The notes: generated by a model from the letters alone, not told the origin. DNA of 64,000 nucleotides from Cladopsammia gracilis (GCA_022457155.1 JAJGOT010000273.1:374501-438500); one strand, 5' to 3'; shown: positions 43,001-54,376, counted from the first letter of the stretch. Made by a program: numbers and translations.

Positions 43001-45679
43001 ATTGTTTCCTTAGACAATAAACTTTCCTCCCCATTGTCTCTCTCTACCCAGGTATATATGGGTACCCGCGACATAATGTTGGGGATAACTGTGCGATAGA
43101 CAAATTCGGCTAACGCATTGTTGTACCCAATTCAAACCTTCTGGGAATAACATCCTTTGTTCACAGTATTCCATATAATTTCCATGTCAATGCTTCATTG
43201 ATATAGCATCCCATCCAGGAGAAAGTAGCAGTATTCCTAGTTGCTTCATGCTCCCGGGTTAAGCTCCGGTGGTGTGGGCCACCTGTGGCTTGAGTGCGAC
43301 GTTATCATGTTCATCAATGTTTCTGCATTTTTGGGGAGTTTAAGCCATAACTTTTTACCAGTTAAAACTAAAAGGCTAAAATCGTTTGAGCATTTTATTG
43401 ATAGATTATCCGAATTTATCGGCAAAAGTGCCATCCTTTTGGAAACATGGTGTTGAAAAAGCGTTGACAGGTTGACGGGGACCGGCAACTTACCCAACAC
43501 TCGATTAATCAGAACTCATTTAAGTAGTCTTTTTGTGGTTGACTCTAATTATTGCTCTTCAGCTGGTTTCAACCGTTCTTTACAATTCAGTGTCTACACA
43601 AATTATGTTCTGGTTAAAACATTTCTCGCGTTTTTTTATCTGGCCATGGGCTGAGATTCAGCTATCAATCAATGTCCAAATCATATCAAACAGTAATTTG
43701 GGCTAACGTAAGCCTTACTGAAGTACGTTCGCGCGAAAATCTTCTAACATTCATTTTTTTATTAAACGTTTCCTAAAGCTAGGTAATAGTCTAGTTTCGA
43801 ATTCGCTATGACCGCTGAATTCAAACACCAATGACACATTGATACAGGGTTAGACTCGACCTGATGTAAAATATTCAGAAATATTCACGGCTTTCATGTT
43901 CAAATGTTTTCCACAAAACCTATAATTTGCTCTAATTTGATCGTATGACGTTGTTTTGCAGGAAACAGCAATGAAATGTGCCAAAATGTAAAACGCACGT
44001 GCAGAGGCATAGCTTTCGCTCATTGTTGTGTGTACCGTTCCCTTTGCCGTCACCGTTGTGGTTGCTTAAGCGCCCTATTCGCATTTGTTGCATTTAGAGA
44101 GTAGGTTTCATGAGGTGCTTAGATGTAGGGTTTATAGGTTACGTAACCACATTCCGTGCTTACCCGCAAAAGGAAGAACCTTCTTATTCATTTTACTCTA
44201 AATGCCGATTTACACGGTACAACTTTATTGCATACGACTCGCTTACGCCATGCTTATGATATGACTTTAGTTGATTTGCACGAAGCAACAACAACAACAA
44301 CTTTATTTAGTATTACCATTTCTATACATGGTGTTACCTAAAGTTAAATAATTGTAATAAACAATTATAAAGCTAATAATTAATGAGGAAGAAATGCAAA
44401 TAATAACATGATAATGATAATTTCTAGTTATGATTGTTTCGTCTTTCAGTTGCTTGAAATATAAAAGTAGCAGTTATCCTGCTAATAAATTGGTCAGTGT
44501 TGTTGAAAAGAAAAAACAGTTTTTCGTGTTTACTAAAATTTGTAAATAATTTGTTTCGTTCAATAGTCTTTATAAAAAGAGTGTTTCTAAGGTCATTATA
44601 TAATTTACAATCAAATAAAAAATGCATTTCGTCTTCAACTGAATTTTGATCACAGTGATTACAAATTCTGAGGTCTTCAGGAGTTTTAGGGATTGTAAAT
44701 CTTCCATTTTCAATTCTTAAGTTGTGATTTCCTATCCTGAATTTAGACGTTATTCTTCTATGTTCAGGATTCTTAATATGATTGATGAAATCAGAGTGTT
44801 TTGTTTCATTTTTGAAAGTGGAGTAAAATTTAAGTTTTTTATTTAAATTTATTTGATTGAGTTGATGATTTTTGAGTTGTACTAACAAATTGCTTTTTGC
44901 CTTTAATAAGAAAGTAGATGGGTTGATCAAATCTATTGATTTCTTGTCAATATTCAGTTGTGTACATAACAGATTAATCCTGTTGATCAAACCAGTTTTG
45001 TTTTCTTGAGCCATTTTGTCAGACATGTTTAAGCAAAGTTTACCGATACTATCAGGAGGTTGATTTTCAAGATGAATCCAAAATTTAAGAATATTCATTG
45101 AAATTTGTAATTTTAAAGATAATCTTCCAAGTTCATTTCTAGATGCTACATTTGGTGAACGTTTGTTTACCCCTAAACACATCTTACAGAAATAAATATG
45201 TGTTTTCTCAATAGGATCCTTTTCCCAGCTGTTGTTATCACATTTGTCATAGATGCCCCACACTTCGGAACAATATGTTAAAATTGGAAGAAATAGTGTT
45301 TTAAAGAGTTTGTTGTCGACGTTGATTGGTAGACGTAGGAAATCAAGATAACGCACGAAGCAATTCGTGTTGTAAGCATGTCGTAAGCATGGCGTGAGCG
45401 TGTCGCATGCGACAAAGTTGTACCGTGTAAATCGGCCTTAAAGAATTCATGATATTCCTGGCAACTTGGATTGAAATGATCTTCCCTTCTTTTTAAGGTT
45501 TGATGGCGGACAGGCTTGGTTCGTACAAAGCAACGTTTTACACCACAGGCGCAGTAATGATTGTAGGAGCTTCGATCACATCACTTATGGCTTTGGTAAA
45601 ACAAGAACCTGAAGAATTAGATGAAACGCAATCGTACGACGAAGAACTTCTGGTTACAGAAAAAGTAACAGTGCTGTGA
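39892..45679 (+). CDS. Monocarboxylate-transporter-like (SLC16 / major facilitator) protein, 443 aa, 4 exons
   Basis: Exons 39892-40084, 40851-41434, 42484-42856 and 45498-45679 join in one frame with GT-AG junctions. The N-terminus [14 protein letters not shown] is a variant of the SLC16 TM1 signature (DGGWGWVV). [28 protein letters not shown] in TM5, GWRW-like EWRWTLRG in TM6 and GPPLAG in TM11 are family landmarks. About twelve membrane spans with a charged loop after TM6 (RLKERSSDN) and a short acidic cytosolic tail are expected. Family members move monocarboxylates or other small solutes across the plasma membrane, usually with protons; the substrate is not readable here. Start chosen at the first ATG before TM1, which aligns with the paralogue at 61119. 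Confidence 0.9.
40326..40473. repeat. Tandem duplication in transporter intron 1
   Basis: Two ~74-bp units with ATTTCGCC.TTATTGA, TTTGTATTAACGGC and TTTTTGCTCTGTATATATA. Confidence 0.65.
40561..40812. mobile_element. Inverted-repeat element in transporter intron 1
   Basis: Ends AGCCCTGTTTACACGTG and CGCGTAAATTGGCCTT; interior inverted pair AACTAGCGGCGAT / ATCGCCGCTAGTT. Ends resemble those of 44201-45440. Confidence 0.55.
40851..41434 (+). CDS. Transporter gene 1, exon 2
   Basis: Starts [20 protein letters not shown] and covers TM2-TM7, to FVPTIHI. Acceptor GGCAG, donor GTAAGT at 41435. Confidence 0.92.
41440..42480. other. Transporter intron 2, no feature recognised
   Basis: No repeat family or RNA gene recognised apart from a T-run near 42361. 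Confidence 0.4.
42484..42856 (+). CDS. Transporter gene 1, exon 3
   Basis: Starts [16 protein letters not shown] and covers TM8-TM11, ending GPPLAG. Acceptor TGTAG, donor GTGAGT at 42857. Confidence 0.9.
42923..43310 (+). mobile_element. tRNA-derived SINE (family 1), diverged and interrupted
   Basis: A tRNA-like head GGCGCGGTGGTATAGTGG, body TTTCCTTAGACAATAAACTT, and the tail block GCATCCCATCCAGG to AAGCTCCGGTGGTGTGGG. About 105 bp near 43099-43204 interrupts sequence that is contiguous in the 28615 copy. Confidence 0.75.
43885..44085. repeat. Reverse copy of part of the 26409 DNA element
   Basis: Shares the complements of AAAACAACGTC, TTTTACATTTTGG and GAGCGAAA.CAATG with 26450-26600. Confidence 0.55.
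44289..45352 (-). mobile_element. 5'-truncated non-LTR retrotransposon
   Basis: Flanked by the exact 11-bp duplication GCACGAAGCAA (44278-44288 and 45353-45363). The 3' end on the minus strand is a (TTG)n-type tail as in CR1/L2-like elements. Carries the C-terminal frame 44424-45352. Confidence 0.88.
44424..45352 (-). pseudogene. LINE reverse transcriptase C-terminus, 5'-truncated frame
   Basis: About 308 open codons: [20 protein letters not shown] is the thumb region after the RT catalytic core, [19 protein letters not shown] follows, and a C-terminal cysteine/histidine motif reads [19 protein letters not shown]. The catalytic RT and endonuclease parts are missing by truncation. The frame is undamaged, so insertion was fairly recent. 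Clade within CR1/L2-like elements not decided. Confidence 0.85.
45498..45679 (+). CDS. Transporter gene 1, exon 4
   Basis: [20 protein letters not shown] (TM12) and an acidic tail ending VTVL, stop TGA at 45677. Acceptor TTTAAG. Confidence 0.9.
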
Positions 45680-46008
45680 ATTCACTAAGTAAAAACAAAC
45701 AGCCACATGTTTTGAGTTTACTTTCGAAACAAAAGATTCGAAAAAGATATTAAATCTCGGGTACAGAACTTTATTGATATGTCATTATGTTTCTCTGTTC
45801 CCTGAATAACATTTTAGCCCTAGCAACGACAACCTAAAATTTTATAGTTGGGACTTGTAACTAACGCGGAAAGGGAGATAAATGTATTTATCGTTTCGCT
45901 CTCCATAGAAAATACTAAATGGAATACTGTTTGGGACGATCCTGTTCGTGGTGGCATGTTTATCCTGGGCCTGTCGTGACCTTCGTGACCCGATAGTGCA
46001 CGCTGATA

Positions 46009-46014
46009 AATAAA
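46009..46014 (+). terminator. Putative polyadenylation signal of transporter gene 1
   Basis: AATAAA about 330 bp after the stop; an ATTAAA near 45749 is an alternative. Confidence 0.35.
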
Positions 46015-46231
46015 AGTGCCATTCTTGACCGTGATTTCTTTTTTAAAAATAAAGAATTTTGTATTTAAACTGCAGAAAAATAAAACTCGAGCTTTCAACA
46101 GAAAATTTGAAATAAAACCAATTCCTATTTTGCTTAATATTTCGCTTACCGCGAACAATCACTTCTGATATTGTTGTCCGTTTTTCGCGTCGGATTTGAT
46201 GCACAATTTCAGCGGCTATGTTATAAAACAC

Positions 46232-46359
46232 TTGGTTCATGCTTTTAGCTGTGCACTATCGAGTTATGGAGCACGCGGGAAGTTTGGAGAGCACTTCTTT
46301 CGTGCTCTCCAAACCTCCCGCGTCCATAACTCGATAGTGCACGCTAAAGCATGAACCAA
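46232..46359. mobile_element. Near-perfect palindromic MITE
   Basis: TTGGTTCATGC...GTGCACTATCGAGTTATGGA and complement, centre GAGCACTTCTTTCGTGCTC. Confidence 0.78.
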
Positions 46360-47435
46360 TTGTTAAGCAATAAACCATTGTCGATTTCAAATGTGGGCCT
46401 TGATGGGATATCATGTTGACTACTAAAAGAAGTTGCTCCGATCAAAACAACGTCTTTGACATACATTCGAACCCATATTAAACGGCCACCCTCGGGGAAC
46501 TGGCAAGTTGCCACTAAATAGGGGTTGGCCACTTAGTAGGGGTTTCGTCAGAAATTAGCATCATGCCGCCGTGATATAAATGTCACTTTATTTGAATATA
46601 ACACAGTTGGAGGCTTGTGACAACGTTTGAACATAATACAGCCTGTATTCGGACTGTAATTTTAAGTTCGTAATTTCGAAATTCGTGCCCCCCCCGGGGG
46701 GGTAGAAGCTGTATAGGAGAAAAAAAACATTTAAAACCGGTCATATAGGCAATTGTGGATTGTGGTTGAGCACCAAAAACTGCCGACCAAGAAAACTAGG
46801 GATGACTTCGACGAATGGTCGTAGTCAAACGAGACTCGATTTCTTCGAATTTCAAGGGTCTCGCATGCAGTTTAGTATTTTCAGGAAATCTAAATCTCAT
46901 ATTTTTTTGTGTGAAATGTTTTTCTTATTAATTATTAAAAAAATATCTTAATTACAAATACTAATTAATTACAGGAAAAAAGGAAAAAAAGTTACAATCT
47001 TAGTATTTAAAATGTAGACACGTGAAAAAAAAAAACGACAAATTACAAAAGATGTCCATATGTATAATTAAACCTTTAAATCCGTTGTTTTGAACAGCTA
47101 TTTCTCGTTGTGTAATTATTTTGTCTGTTACTGTTAGGAATGCAAGAAAACTGTCGAAACAGAGTTTTTCGCCGTGTAAGCAACTATTGTATGTGGAATA
47201 CTTCGCGATGAGAAGCGTATATATTTTTCATTAGCACAAAGAATTCACAAGAGGATTACTGATGCTGGAACCTTTTTCCTGCAGGAAATGATAATGAAAA
47301 GCTGGTAAACAGAGAACAAATGGATTTTTTATGAGAAGCAATTGACACTATTTTCAAGCTGGTGCAGGTGTAGGGAAGACAATAGTAACACATTGTTTGT
47401 ATGAGGCTCTTGTTAGATGTTTTCAGGATAGTAAA
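46360..47435. other. No gene recognised
   Basis: AT-rich intergenic DNA without long frames or identifiable RNA genes. Confidence 0.4.
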
Positions 47436-47438
47436 CCA

Positions 47439-47558
47439 GGGGTCAATTCAATAAAACTTTTACAAGTGTAATTTACAAGTGTGGCCATTGTTTCAGAGGT
47501 TGAAAATAATAGCTACACTTGTAAATTACGCTAGTAAAAGTTTTACTGAATTGACCCC
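47439..47558. mobile_element. Short palindromic MITE
   Basis: GGGGTCAATTCAATAAAACT and AGTTTTACTGAATTGACCCC ends, with complementary TTTACAAGTGT blocks inside. Confidence 0.78.
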
Positions 47559-47559
47559 A

Positions 47560-48365
47560 GGTAAAAATCCATGGGAGTTGGAAGTAAAGCTTTCTCCAGT
47601 AACAAGACACAAACCAGCCGCATGAACTCCAATTAAGAAAATGATCGACGGTTGCTAGCCAAAACGGCGTGTCATTGCTCAAGATGATCTATCACTGGCT
47701 ACTTATCGATTTCAGTCGGTTATACAATCTTCCTTCGCTACACAGAATTGCTGAATCTGACCATAGTGAACATCATTTCTTCTTCTCAGAAGACAATGAG
47801 GTAACAAAATGACAGTCAAATCTAAATACATTGAGGGCTTGTAATTGTTTTTAAATAATGGTTTCATTGTGCGATGTATTTCTCGTTGATGAAATCTAGA
47901 TGATGCTTGATCTTAGCGTCATCTAGTGTATCAAGATTTAAGTCAGAAAGATTATAATATTCGCGCATCTTCCTGAGATTAGAGGTTTCCTCATTTGACT
48001 GACAACTCAAGATGCTGTAGAGTCCAATATGGCGCCCGTTGCTAAGTCATGCGGGAAGTGCAAATTTCTATTTCCTACAAGAAAATCCATAGCGATTGAT
48101 TGTCAACTAAAAGTTGTGGTTTAAAACAAAAACACTAACATCGAATATGAAGTTCATGTTACCTGGCCACTGTAGATGGTGTACAGTGGGCGGAATGGAT
48201 CTGTTATAAACATGTTGGGTTTACAGGCGCTCCCTCGCCTCGTTCTTTTTCGCGCCTATCCCCCTCCGCCAGCACTCGCAATATGTTTTCTTCGCGCGCC
48301 GTCTATCATTCCCCTCCCCCACTCAGTCTGAACACTTGGAACAGGCTACATCCCGGGGGGGGGGC
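47560..48365. other. No gene recognised
   Basis: Intergenic sequence; nothing identifiable by frame, splice pattern or repeat structure. Confidence 0.4.
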
Positions 48366-48366
48366 T

Positions 48367-48708
48367 ATACGGGGATGCTCCGCCCGAAAGGGGTACCTTT
48401 TTGAGGCTGGTGAAAGGGTCGTGATTTCACGAGTTGAAGTAAATAAAAGAGTAAGGATTTCACGATGAATAGGAAAGGGTACCGAAAACACGCCGTGGAG
48501 GCGTAAAAAAGGTAGGGAAAACTGCCATTAAAGTCTTATAAAAAGGGCCTTTCAAACTATATCAAACAGACGCACGTACCATTTTCATTGAAGGGTATAT
48601 GAAAGGGGTACTTTTTTCAATGAAAGGTATATGAAAGGGGTACCTTTTCTGTCAAAAACGGTATATGAAAAGGTAAGGGTTTGAACCTCGGGGCGGAGCA
48701 TCCCCGTA
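48367..48708. mobile_element. Inverted-repeat element TACGGGGATGCTCCGCCC
   Basis: Left TACGGGGATGCTCCGCCC, right GGGGCGGAGCATCCCCGTA. The interior holds repeated GAAAGGGGTACCTTTT blocks. Confidence 0.72.
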
Positions 48709-48999
48709 AAAGTGAACTGCAAAGGACCGCAAACGATAATGCTGCTAAAGGTATACGTAGGATCTGCGAGAGACCACAGGATTCCCAAGCTACATACGTG
48801 GTGTATGCGACAGCTTGTGTATACAGAGAAATGTATGGGAAAATCACGGATTCTCTAAAATTGGGTAAATAACTATCTATTTTGAAATAAAGTTTACCTA
48901 CCTCAAATGTGTCGTTTACTTGTGTCTTGTACCGAATTTAAAGCCATTCCGACCCCATTTAGCGAAGTTATTCGAAGTCGTTGTCTCCCCTTCTAAAAA

Positions 49000-49573
49000 G
49001 AAGCAATTAGCAAGCGAACAGATATCATCCTACAATCAAATTCACAGCTGAAATTTCTGACAAAGAAATTACTTTTCTAGATACACGCATTTACAAAGGC
49101 GCAAGATTCGAAAAAGAGTCTATCCTTGATACGCGCACTCATTTTAAACCAACTGAGACCTTCCAATATACGCACTTCAAATCTTGTCACCCACCGGTTT
49201 TGTCAAAGGAGAGGCCCTGAGACTCCTCAGAACAAACTCCTCAAAGGAAACTTTCGAGGAAAATATCAATAAATTCAAACAAAACCTCCGGGTAAGAGGC
49301 TACCCAAACAATTTCATCGAGAAAGTGCTCTCAGAAATAAAATTCTCTGACAGAAAGACAGCTCTCAAAGACAAAACAAAAGCGCGCAAGGAAATATTAC
49401 CCTTTGTAACACAATACAACCCATGTGTGCCTAACTTAAAACAAATACTCATGGACAAATGGCATTTAATAGAATCACAACCTTTGCTAAGACAAATCTA
49501 TAAAGAGCCTCCCCTTATTTCATACAAGAGGGGTAGATCTTTAAAGGATTCACTGGTCAGGGCTAAACTATAA
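49000..49573 (+). pseudogene. Penelope-like RT fragment with a frameshift
   Basis: Reads HPTIKFTAEISDKEITFLDT and TETFQYTHFKSCHPP in one frame, shifts by one base near 49180, then continues GFVKGEALRLLRTNSS, LPFVTQYNP and LISYKRGRSLKDSLVRAKL. These are late RT segments of Penelope-like elements. The protein stops right after RAKL; no nuclease domain follows. Confidence 0.8.
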
Positions 49574-49832
49574 AAAAACAAACCAGCAAAAAAAACCCGA
49601 GTGAACAAAGGTCTCAACAACCACACCACGCACTAGTAGGATTTGTGCTAGGCCTGTCAACACCTTTTATTTCCCTTATTTCGTACAAGAGGGGTAGATC
49701 TTTAAAGGATTCACTGGTCAGGGCTAAACTATAAAAAACAAACCAGCAAAAAAAACCGAGTGAACAAAGGTCTCAACAACCACACCACGCACTAGAAGGA
49801 TTTGTGCTAGGCCTGTCAACACCTTTTATTTC
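49512..49832. repeat. 161-bp tandem duplication
   Basis: Copies start at 49512 and 49673 (CCCTTATTTCRTACAAGAGG) and differ at only a few positions. The first copy overlaps the end of the Penelope frame. Confidence 0.85.
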
Positions 49833-50069
49833 ACTTTTTAGAAAGGGAGACAACGACTTCGAATAACTTGGCTAAATGGCGTCGGAAAGGCTTCAAATTC
49901 GGTATAAGACACAAGTAAACGACACATTTGAGGTAGGTAAACTTTATTTCAAAATAGATGTTATTTATACTCAATTTTAGAGAATCCGTGATTTTCCCAT
50001 ATATTTCTCTGTATACACAAGCTGTCGCATTCACCACGTATGTAGCTTGGGAAGCCTGTGGTTATATGA

Positions 50070-50355
50070 GACAAAAAAAAAACAACATTTATCCGAAATA
50101 CATTGCAGACCTTTTCCAAATGAAGGACACCAAATATTCATTGAGAAACAAGGAGTTCGCCATGCCTAGATTTAATACGATTACACATGGCAAACATTCA
50201 ATTTGATACATTGCCCTAAGTTATGGAATCTACTGCCTAAAAATATAAGAGACCTTCCTGCATTATCTGTATTTAGGCAGCGTATCAGAAAGATCGATTT
50301 CAATTCCTTTCTGGCCGATGCTCATTGTTCTAATTGCATTTTATGTAGTACATGA
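50070..50355 (+). pseudogene. CR1/L2-like LINE C-terminal fragment, damaged
   Basis: LRNKEFAMPRFNTITHGKHS is followed by a stop and a base loss, then DLPALSVFRQRIRKI-like sequence in another frame, matching the C-terminal end of CR1/L2-type ORF2. Confidence 0.55.
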
Positions 50356-50500
50356 TAGACATTTTACTATTTTATCTTAGCCATCTTAGGAGCCTTTGAT
50401 CTTCACAGTGGCTCGTGCTGTGCGCGAATCCCTTGATGTCCGGAAACGGTTATCCTGCTGTTCTCATATTTTTTTTATTGAAATCCAACCTTCTAAAATG

Positions 50501-50654
50501 TAGCCTGCATAACAGGCGTTATTTGGGCGCTCAAGCGGGTTTTAGGTCGCGACCTAAAACCCGCTTGAGCGACCTAAAACGCTTGAGCGACCTAAAACGC
50601 GCTCGCGACCTATAACTCGCTTGAGCGTCCCAATAACGCCTGTTATGCAGGCTA
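50501..50654. mobile_element. Mutator-like MITE, TAGCCTGCATAAC ends
   Basis: TAGCCTGCATAACAGGCG to CGCCTGTTATGCAGGCTA, flanked by TCTAAAATG / CCTAAAATG (9 bp, one mismatch). Short relative of 54377-55849. Confidence 0.82.
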
Positions 50655-50690
50655 CCTAAAATGTCAAAAAAGCAACCTAACCCCTCATAA

Positions 50691-51085
50691 AAGGGTATGT
50701 ACTTGGTGTATCCCTTATTATTTTGTATTTAAACACTTAGTTTTTATTTCAGTAGAAAAAGATGATAAAAACAGCAGAATGGGGAATCGAACCCGAGCCG
50801 TATGATCTACTCCATGCACACTATCCACTACACCACCGAGGACTAGCTGCCGAAACTTGTAATTTTTAAGGGATATAAGATAATATGCTGCTAGCCCAGA
50901 CCATATATAAGAACTAATCCTTTCGATACACTGGAAATACTGGAATCAGTGCTTAACCCTAAATACTAAAATCAGTGCTTCAACCCTAGATACTGTAATC
51001 CGACCCTAAATTTGCACTGCAATATATCTAAATACATTACAATAAGGGATACATGAAGTACCATACATTATGATCAGGGATACAC
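50691..51085 (-). mobile_element. Element with GGTGTATCCCTTAT ends and tRNA-like head
   Basis: Inverted motifs TACTTGGTGTATCCCTTAT and ATAAGGGATACATGAAGTA. A minus-strand tRNA-like block (A-box GGTGTAGTGGATAGTG, B-box GGGTTCGATTCCC) lies at about 50780-50845. Confidence 0.5.
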
Positions 51086-51089
51086 CAAG

Positions 51090-52130
51090 AGGCGGGCTGA
51101 CCTCCACAAGAGTTTGTACACAAGCTGATAATTAAGGTCAAGTATTACTGAATTTTTTTTTTGGAGAAATCACGAAAATAACAAACGGTAAAGTGGTACC
51201 CCAATTCAAGGTAACTGAGGTGTCTGCTAACGGTAAGTTTCAATTGTAGGAATCGAGAGAATGACGAGTATCGGGTAAAAATAAGCGGAATCACGGGCTC
51301 AACAAGAATAGAAAAGGCTCGCGTGGTCTCAGAGTCTCGTATTGAAACCTTTGCACCTTGGAGCGTCGAAAATTCTGTCCTGGATTTAATAGGCGCACAA
51401 GCTCGCAATTCAACAAGCGGTACTTTTTATATTCAATATTAGGCAAAACATAAAGAACCAGATTGACTGAAACGAGTCGCCGTATAAAATTTGACCTCAT
51501 TTTTGCGCTGTAGAGCATGTGTCTATTGTCTTTGGCTCAGCCTCAGCTCGGTCACGGATTTTTAGAGCACTTCGTCTCGCGCTCAGATTTTTAAAGCAGG
51601 GTCTCGGGTCTCGGCAAGTCTCGGTTTTGGCTATTCGTTACCCTTAATTCTGGTGTAAAACACTAAATTCGATTTGACATCTTACGTTAGTGTGACTGAA
51701 AGGGTGTAGGGTGATAAAAAATTTCGAGTCACGGAAAATTTTACGCGAGCCTCCAAATCTCGGCATTTGAATCCAGTATAGTATGGGAATATGGGGCTGA
51801 GAACCTTCAGTGAATGTTGTGTAAAACCTTGCATCTAGCCTTGAGATGAGTCGCCCAAACCTAACTTATACATTGAAAACTGTCCATTGAAAAATATTTT
51901 TACAGAAAGGGTCAGTGATTCATGAATGGCTTTTGTTTTTTTTTTTCCCGTGAAATGTGAAATGACTATTTTTTTTTACACTTGAACTGTGACTTAGTGG
52001 GTAACCATGAGTCGTGATTTTCTAAAATAACTATCAGTGAAATAAGAATTGTTTATAATATGACCGTACGGCCTCGCAAGTGACCTCGCACTGCACGACT
52101 ATTCTTGTACTTTCTATACTAGTCATATTA
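51090..52130. other. No gene recognised
   Basis: No exon or RNA gene seen; scattered GTCTCG-type repeats near 51540-51620. Confidence 0.4.
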
Positions 52131-52136
52131 TAAAAT

Positions 52137-52190
52137 ACTTATTGACTGAGTTAGGTCGGGCCGGACGGGAAAATATTTGGCTCTCGGTCG

Positions 52191-52228
<38 letters not shown>

Positions 52229-52279
52229 AACCTCGAGCCAAATATTTTTCCGTCCGACCCTCTCACTCAGTCGATAAGT
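52137..52279. mobile_element. Palindromic MITE
   Basis: ACTTATTGACTGAGT...GGACGGGAAAATATTTGGCTC and complement. Confidence 0.75.
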
Positions 52280-52363
52280 GCATATTTAAAATTCTTCTAT
52301 ATTGCGAAATTCTCCTTGTATATAACCCCGTGTAACATATTGTTTATTTAGTAACATCTTGTA

Positions 52364-52396
52364 CCTGAAGAAGGCTGGTCTGGCCAGCTGAAATAT
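52364..52396 (+). other. Hammerhead-like hairpin motif
   Basis: CCTGAAGAAGGCTGG, short loop, CCAGCTGAAATATTA: another member of the recurring motif class. Confidence 0.4.
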
Positions 52397-52490
52397 TATA
52401 CACAACAAAATATACGCTATTTTCAGCTTTGCTTTAAAGTTTTCTATTCAAATAACAAAGCTGTCCAAAGGTTAGAAAAGCGATCGATGA

Positions 52491-53000
52491 CAACCTCGTT
52501 CCCAGGGTCCTCCTCTTCAGTTTACTTTTATTTCTATATATTTTGGGACCGTAGGTCTTTACAGATCCGATATGCTGTGTTTTCTTTCAGCATGGTTTTG
52601 CCCATGCGTTTTAATGTTTAGATCGGCTTTGTCCATCTACATTTCAATTTGCGAGACATCTTTGTGATACACTGTGGGCTCCTTGTTCCCTGAAACACGT
52701 GATGTGGCACGCGTGTTTCGGGTGACAAGTGAGTACATAGTACGGAACCTGATATTGTGAATGGGTCATTGTGCAATCTATTTGCGCTGGCTTTCTTGCT
52801 GGCGACATTTAGATCGTTACACCGTGCTGATGAGTTGCAATAACAACGAAACAGCTGTCCACGGTTACGATCCTACTTTATCGGTTTCTGTCGTGATGGT
52901 GTCTCGCAAATTTTACTTTTTTTACGTGGTCAGATCAGCCTTGCAGTTCATTGTTTTTGTCCTCCCCTTCCCCCGCCAGGAAGAGGAGGACCCTGGAAAT
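52491..53000. mobile_element. Longer relative of the CAACCTCGTTCCCAGGG MITE
   Basis: Left CAACCTCGTTCCCAGGGTCC, right GAAGAGGAGGACCCTGG then decayed. About 510 bp, non-coding. Confidence 0.6.
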
Positions 53001-53331
53001 TACATTTCATCACCTTTGTTCATGCCGTGTGTCTCGAAAGTTACCTTTATAGCCAGGCATAGCCTAATCAATGACATCAATGATATCAATGCAATCGATG
53101 AGTAATCAATGGGTAATCAATGAGTAATCAATTGATTACTCATCGAGTATTGCCAATATTCAATGAGTACTCAATGACTAATCAATGACCCACAAAATTT
53201 TTGGTCATTGATTAGTCATTGATGTCATTGATTAGTCATTGATGTCATTGATTAGTCATTAATTTGCATGAAAAGAGGTGTCGACAGGCCAGACACGACT
53301 CATAAGCTCGTGATAACGTGGAATGTGACGT

Positions 53332-53715
53332 TTAGAGTTTTGCATGCTCTAACAAGTACCGGTATATCCCCAAGGATTTTCCTTTTTTGTATGAGATAAG
53401 GGGAGGCTCTTTGTATATTTCTCTTAGCAATGGTTGGTTCTGAATTAAATGCCATTTGCTTATTAAGATGTTTTTAAGATTAGGCAACGCCGGGTGGTAC
53501 GTTGTTACGAAAGGCAGTATTCTTTTTCGCACGTTCTTTTTTTTTTTTTTTTGCTGCAAAGATGACTTCCATTCATTGAATTTTACCTCGGAAATTATTT
53601 TCTCAATGAGATTGTGAGTGTAGCCTCCAGCACGGAGACGTGCTTTGAAGTTGTCGATATTCTCACTGAATGATTTCGCTGAGGAATTTGTTCTTAAAAG
53701 TCTCAGTGCTCCACC
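53332..53715 (-). pseudogene. Penelope-like RT fragment, downstream half
   Basis: Minus-strand frame GGALRLLRTNSSAKSFSENI, RILPFVTTYHPALPNLKNIL, PLISYKKGKSL to EHAKL. An A-run gives extra lysines. Its upstream half is at 58454-58541; the two were separated by the 53716-58453 insertion. Confidence 0.78.
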
Positions 53716-54376
53716 CAGGCGGTGTTGGACACGCTTCGCGCTGCATGCTGGGAGAAATTTAATTTTTACGTTATTTGCATCTTGACGCCAACCAGTCAAC
53801 ATCTCCGCTCTCCGTGATTCAAAGACGATTAGAGGTAGATTTCTTCGCTTTCTTGGAGAAATTACTGCGCTTCTTCGTTTTATATCTTTCTCTAACCTAC
53901 TGGCTATTGTAAATGTGCATTATGGATGCTTAGAACAGCTATAAAGGACCGAATTTAGTGATGAAAGTCCCGATCGCAACGTGCGATCGCCGGCGCTCTC
54001 GCGCTCTATTAAAAAGAAAGATCGCTTGATCCTGATCGCAGGTTAATCGTAACGAGAAAGGCGACGTTACCGTCCGCCAGTCGATCTTTTGCCGAAGTTT
54101 ACAACCGTCACGTATTTCTCGTCTTTGTTTAGTGAATTTGTGCAATGAATTTAAAAACTGGCGTGAATCTGAAGAATCGTTTGCCATTGTTTACACGGGA
54201 TATTTCAGAAGCGCCAAGGCAAGAAAAATGAACTGCTGGTTTTGCAGAAGGCCTTATATTGCATTTTATTCTTTAGGGCAGAGTGTAATGAATACCTTGC
54301 GAGCCGTTTATACATACGAATTACAGCAGCTTACTGCCACTGGTAATTTCTAAAAAAAAAATGGAAATAAAATGCT

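Larger units (their letters stand above)
44201..45440. mobile_element. MITE with CCGATTTACACGGTACAAC ends, split by a LINE
   Basis: The left arm starts GCCGATTTACACGGTACAAC, the right arm ends GTTGTACCGTGTAAATCGGC: 20 of 20 complementary. Arms extend about 60 bp with small differences. A truncated LINE occupies the centre. Confidence 0.8.
48772..50066. mobile_element. Inverted-repeat element enclosing a Penelope fragment
   Basis: Arms 48772-48997 and 49836-50066 are reverse complements over about 220 bp with a few changes (ends ACCACAGG / CCTGTGGTT). The 840-bp centre is a Penelope-like coding fragment plus a local tandem duplication. Confidence 0.75.
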
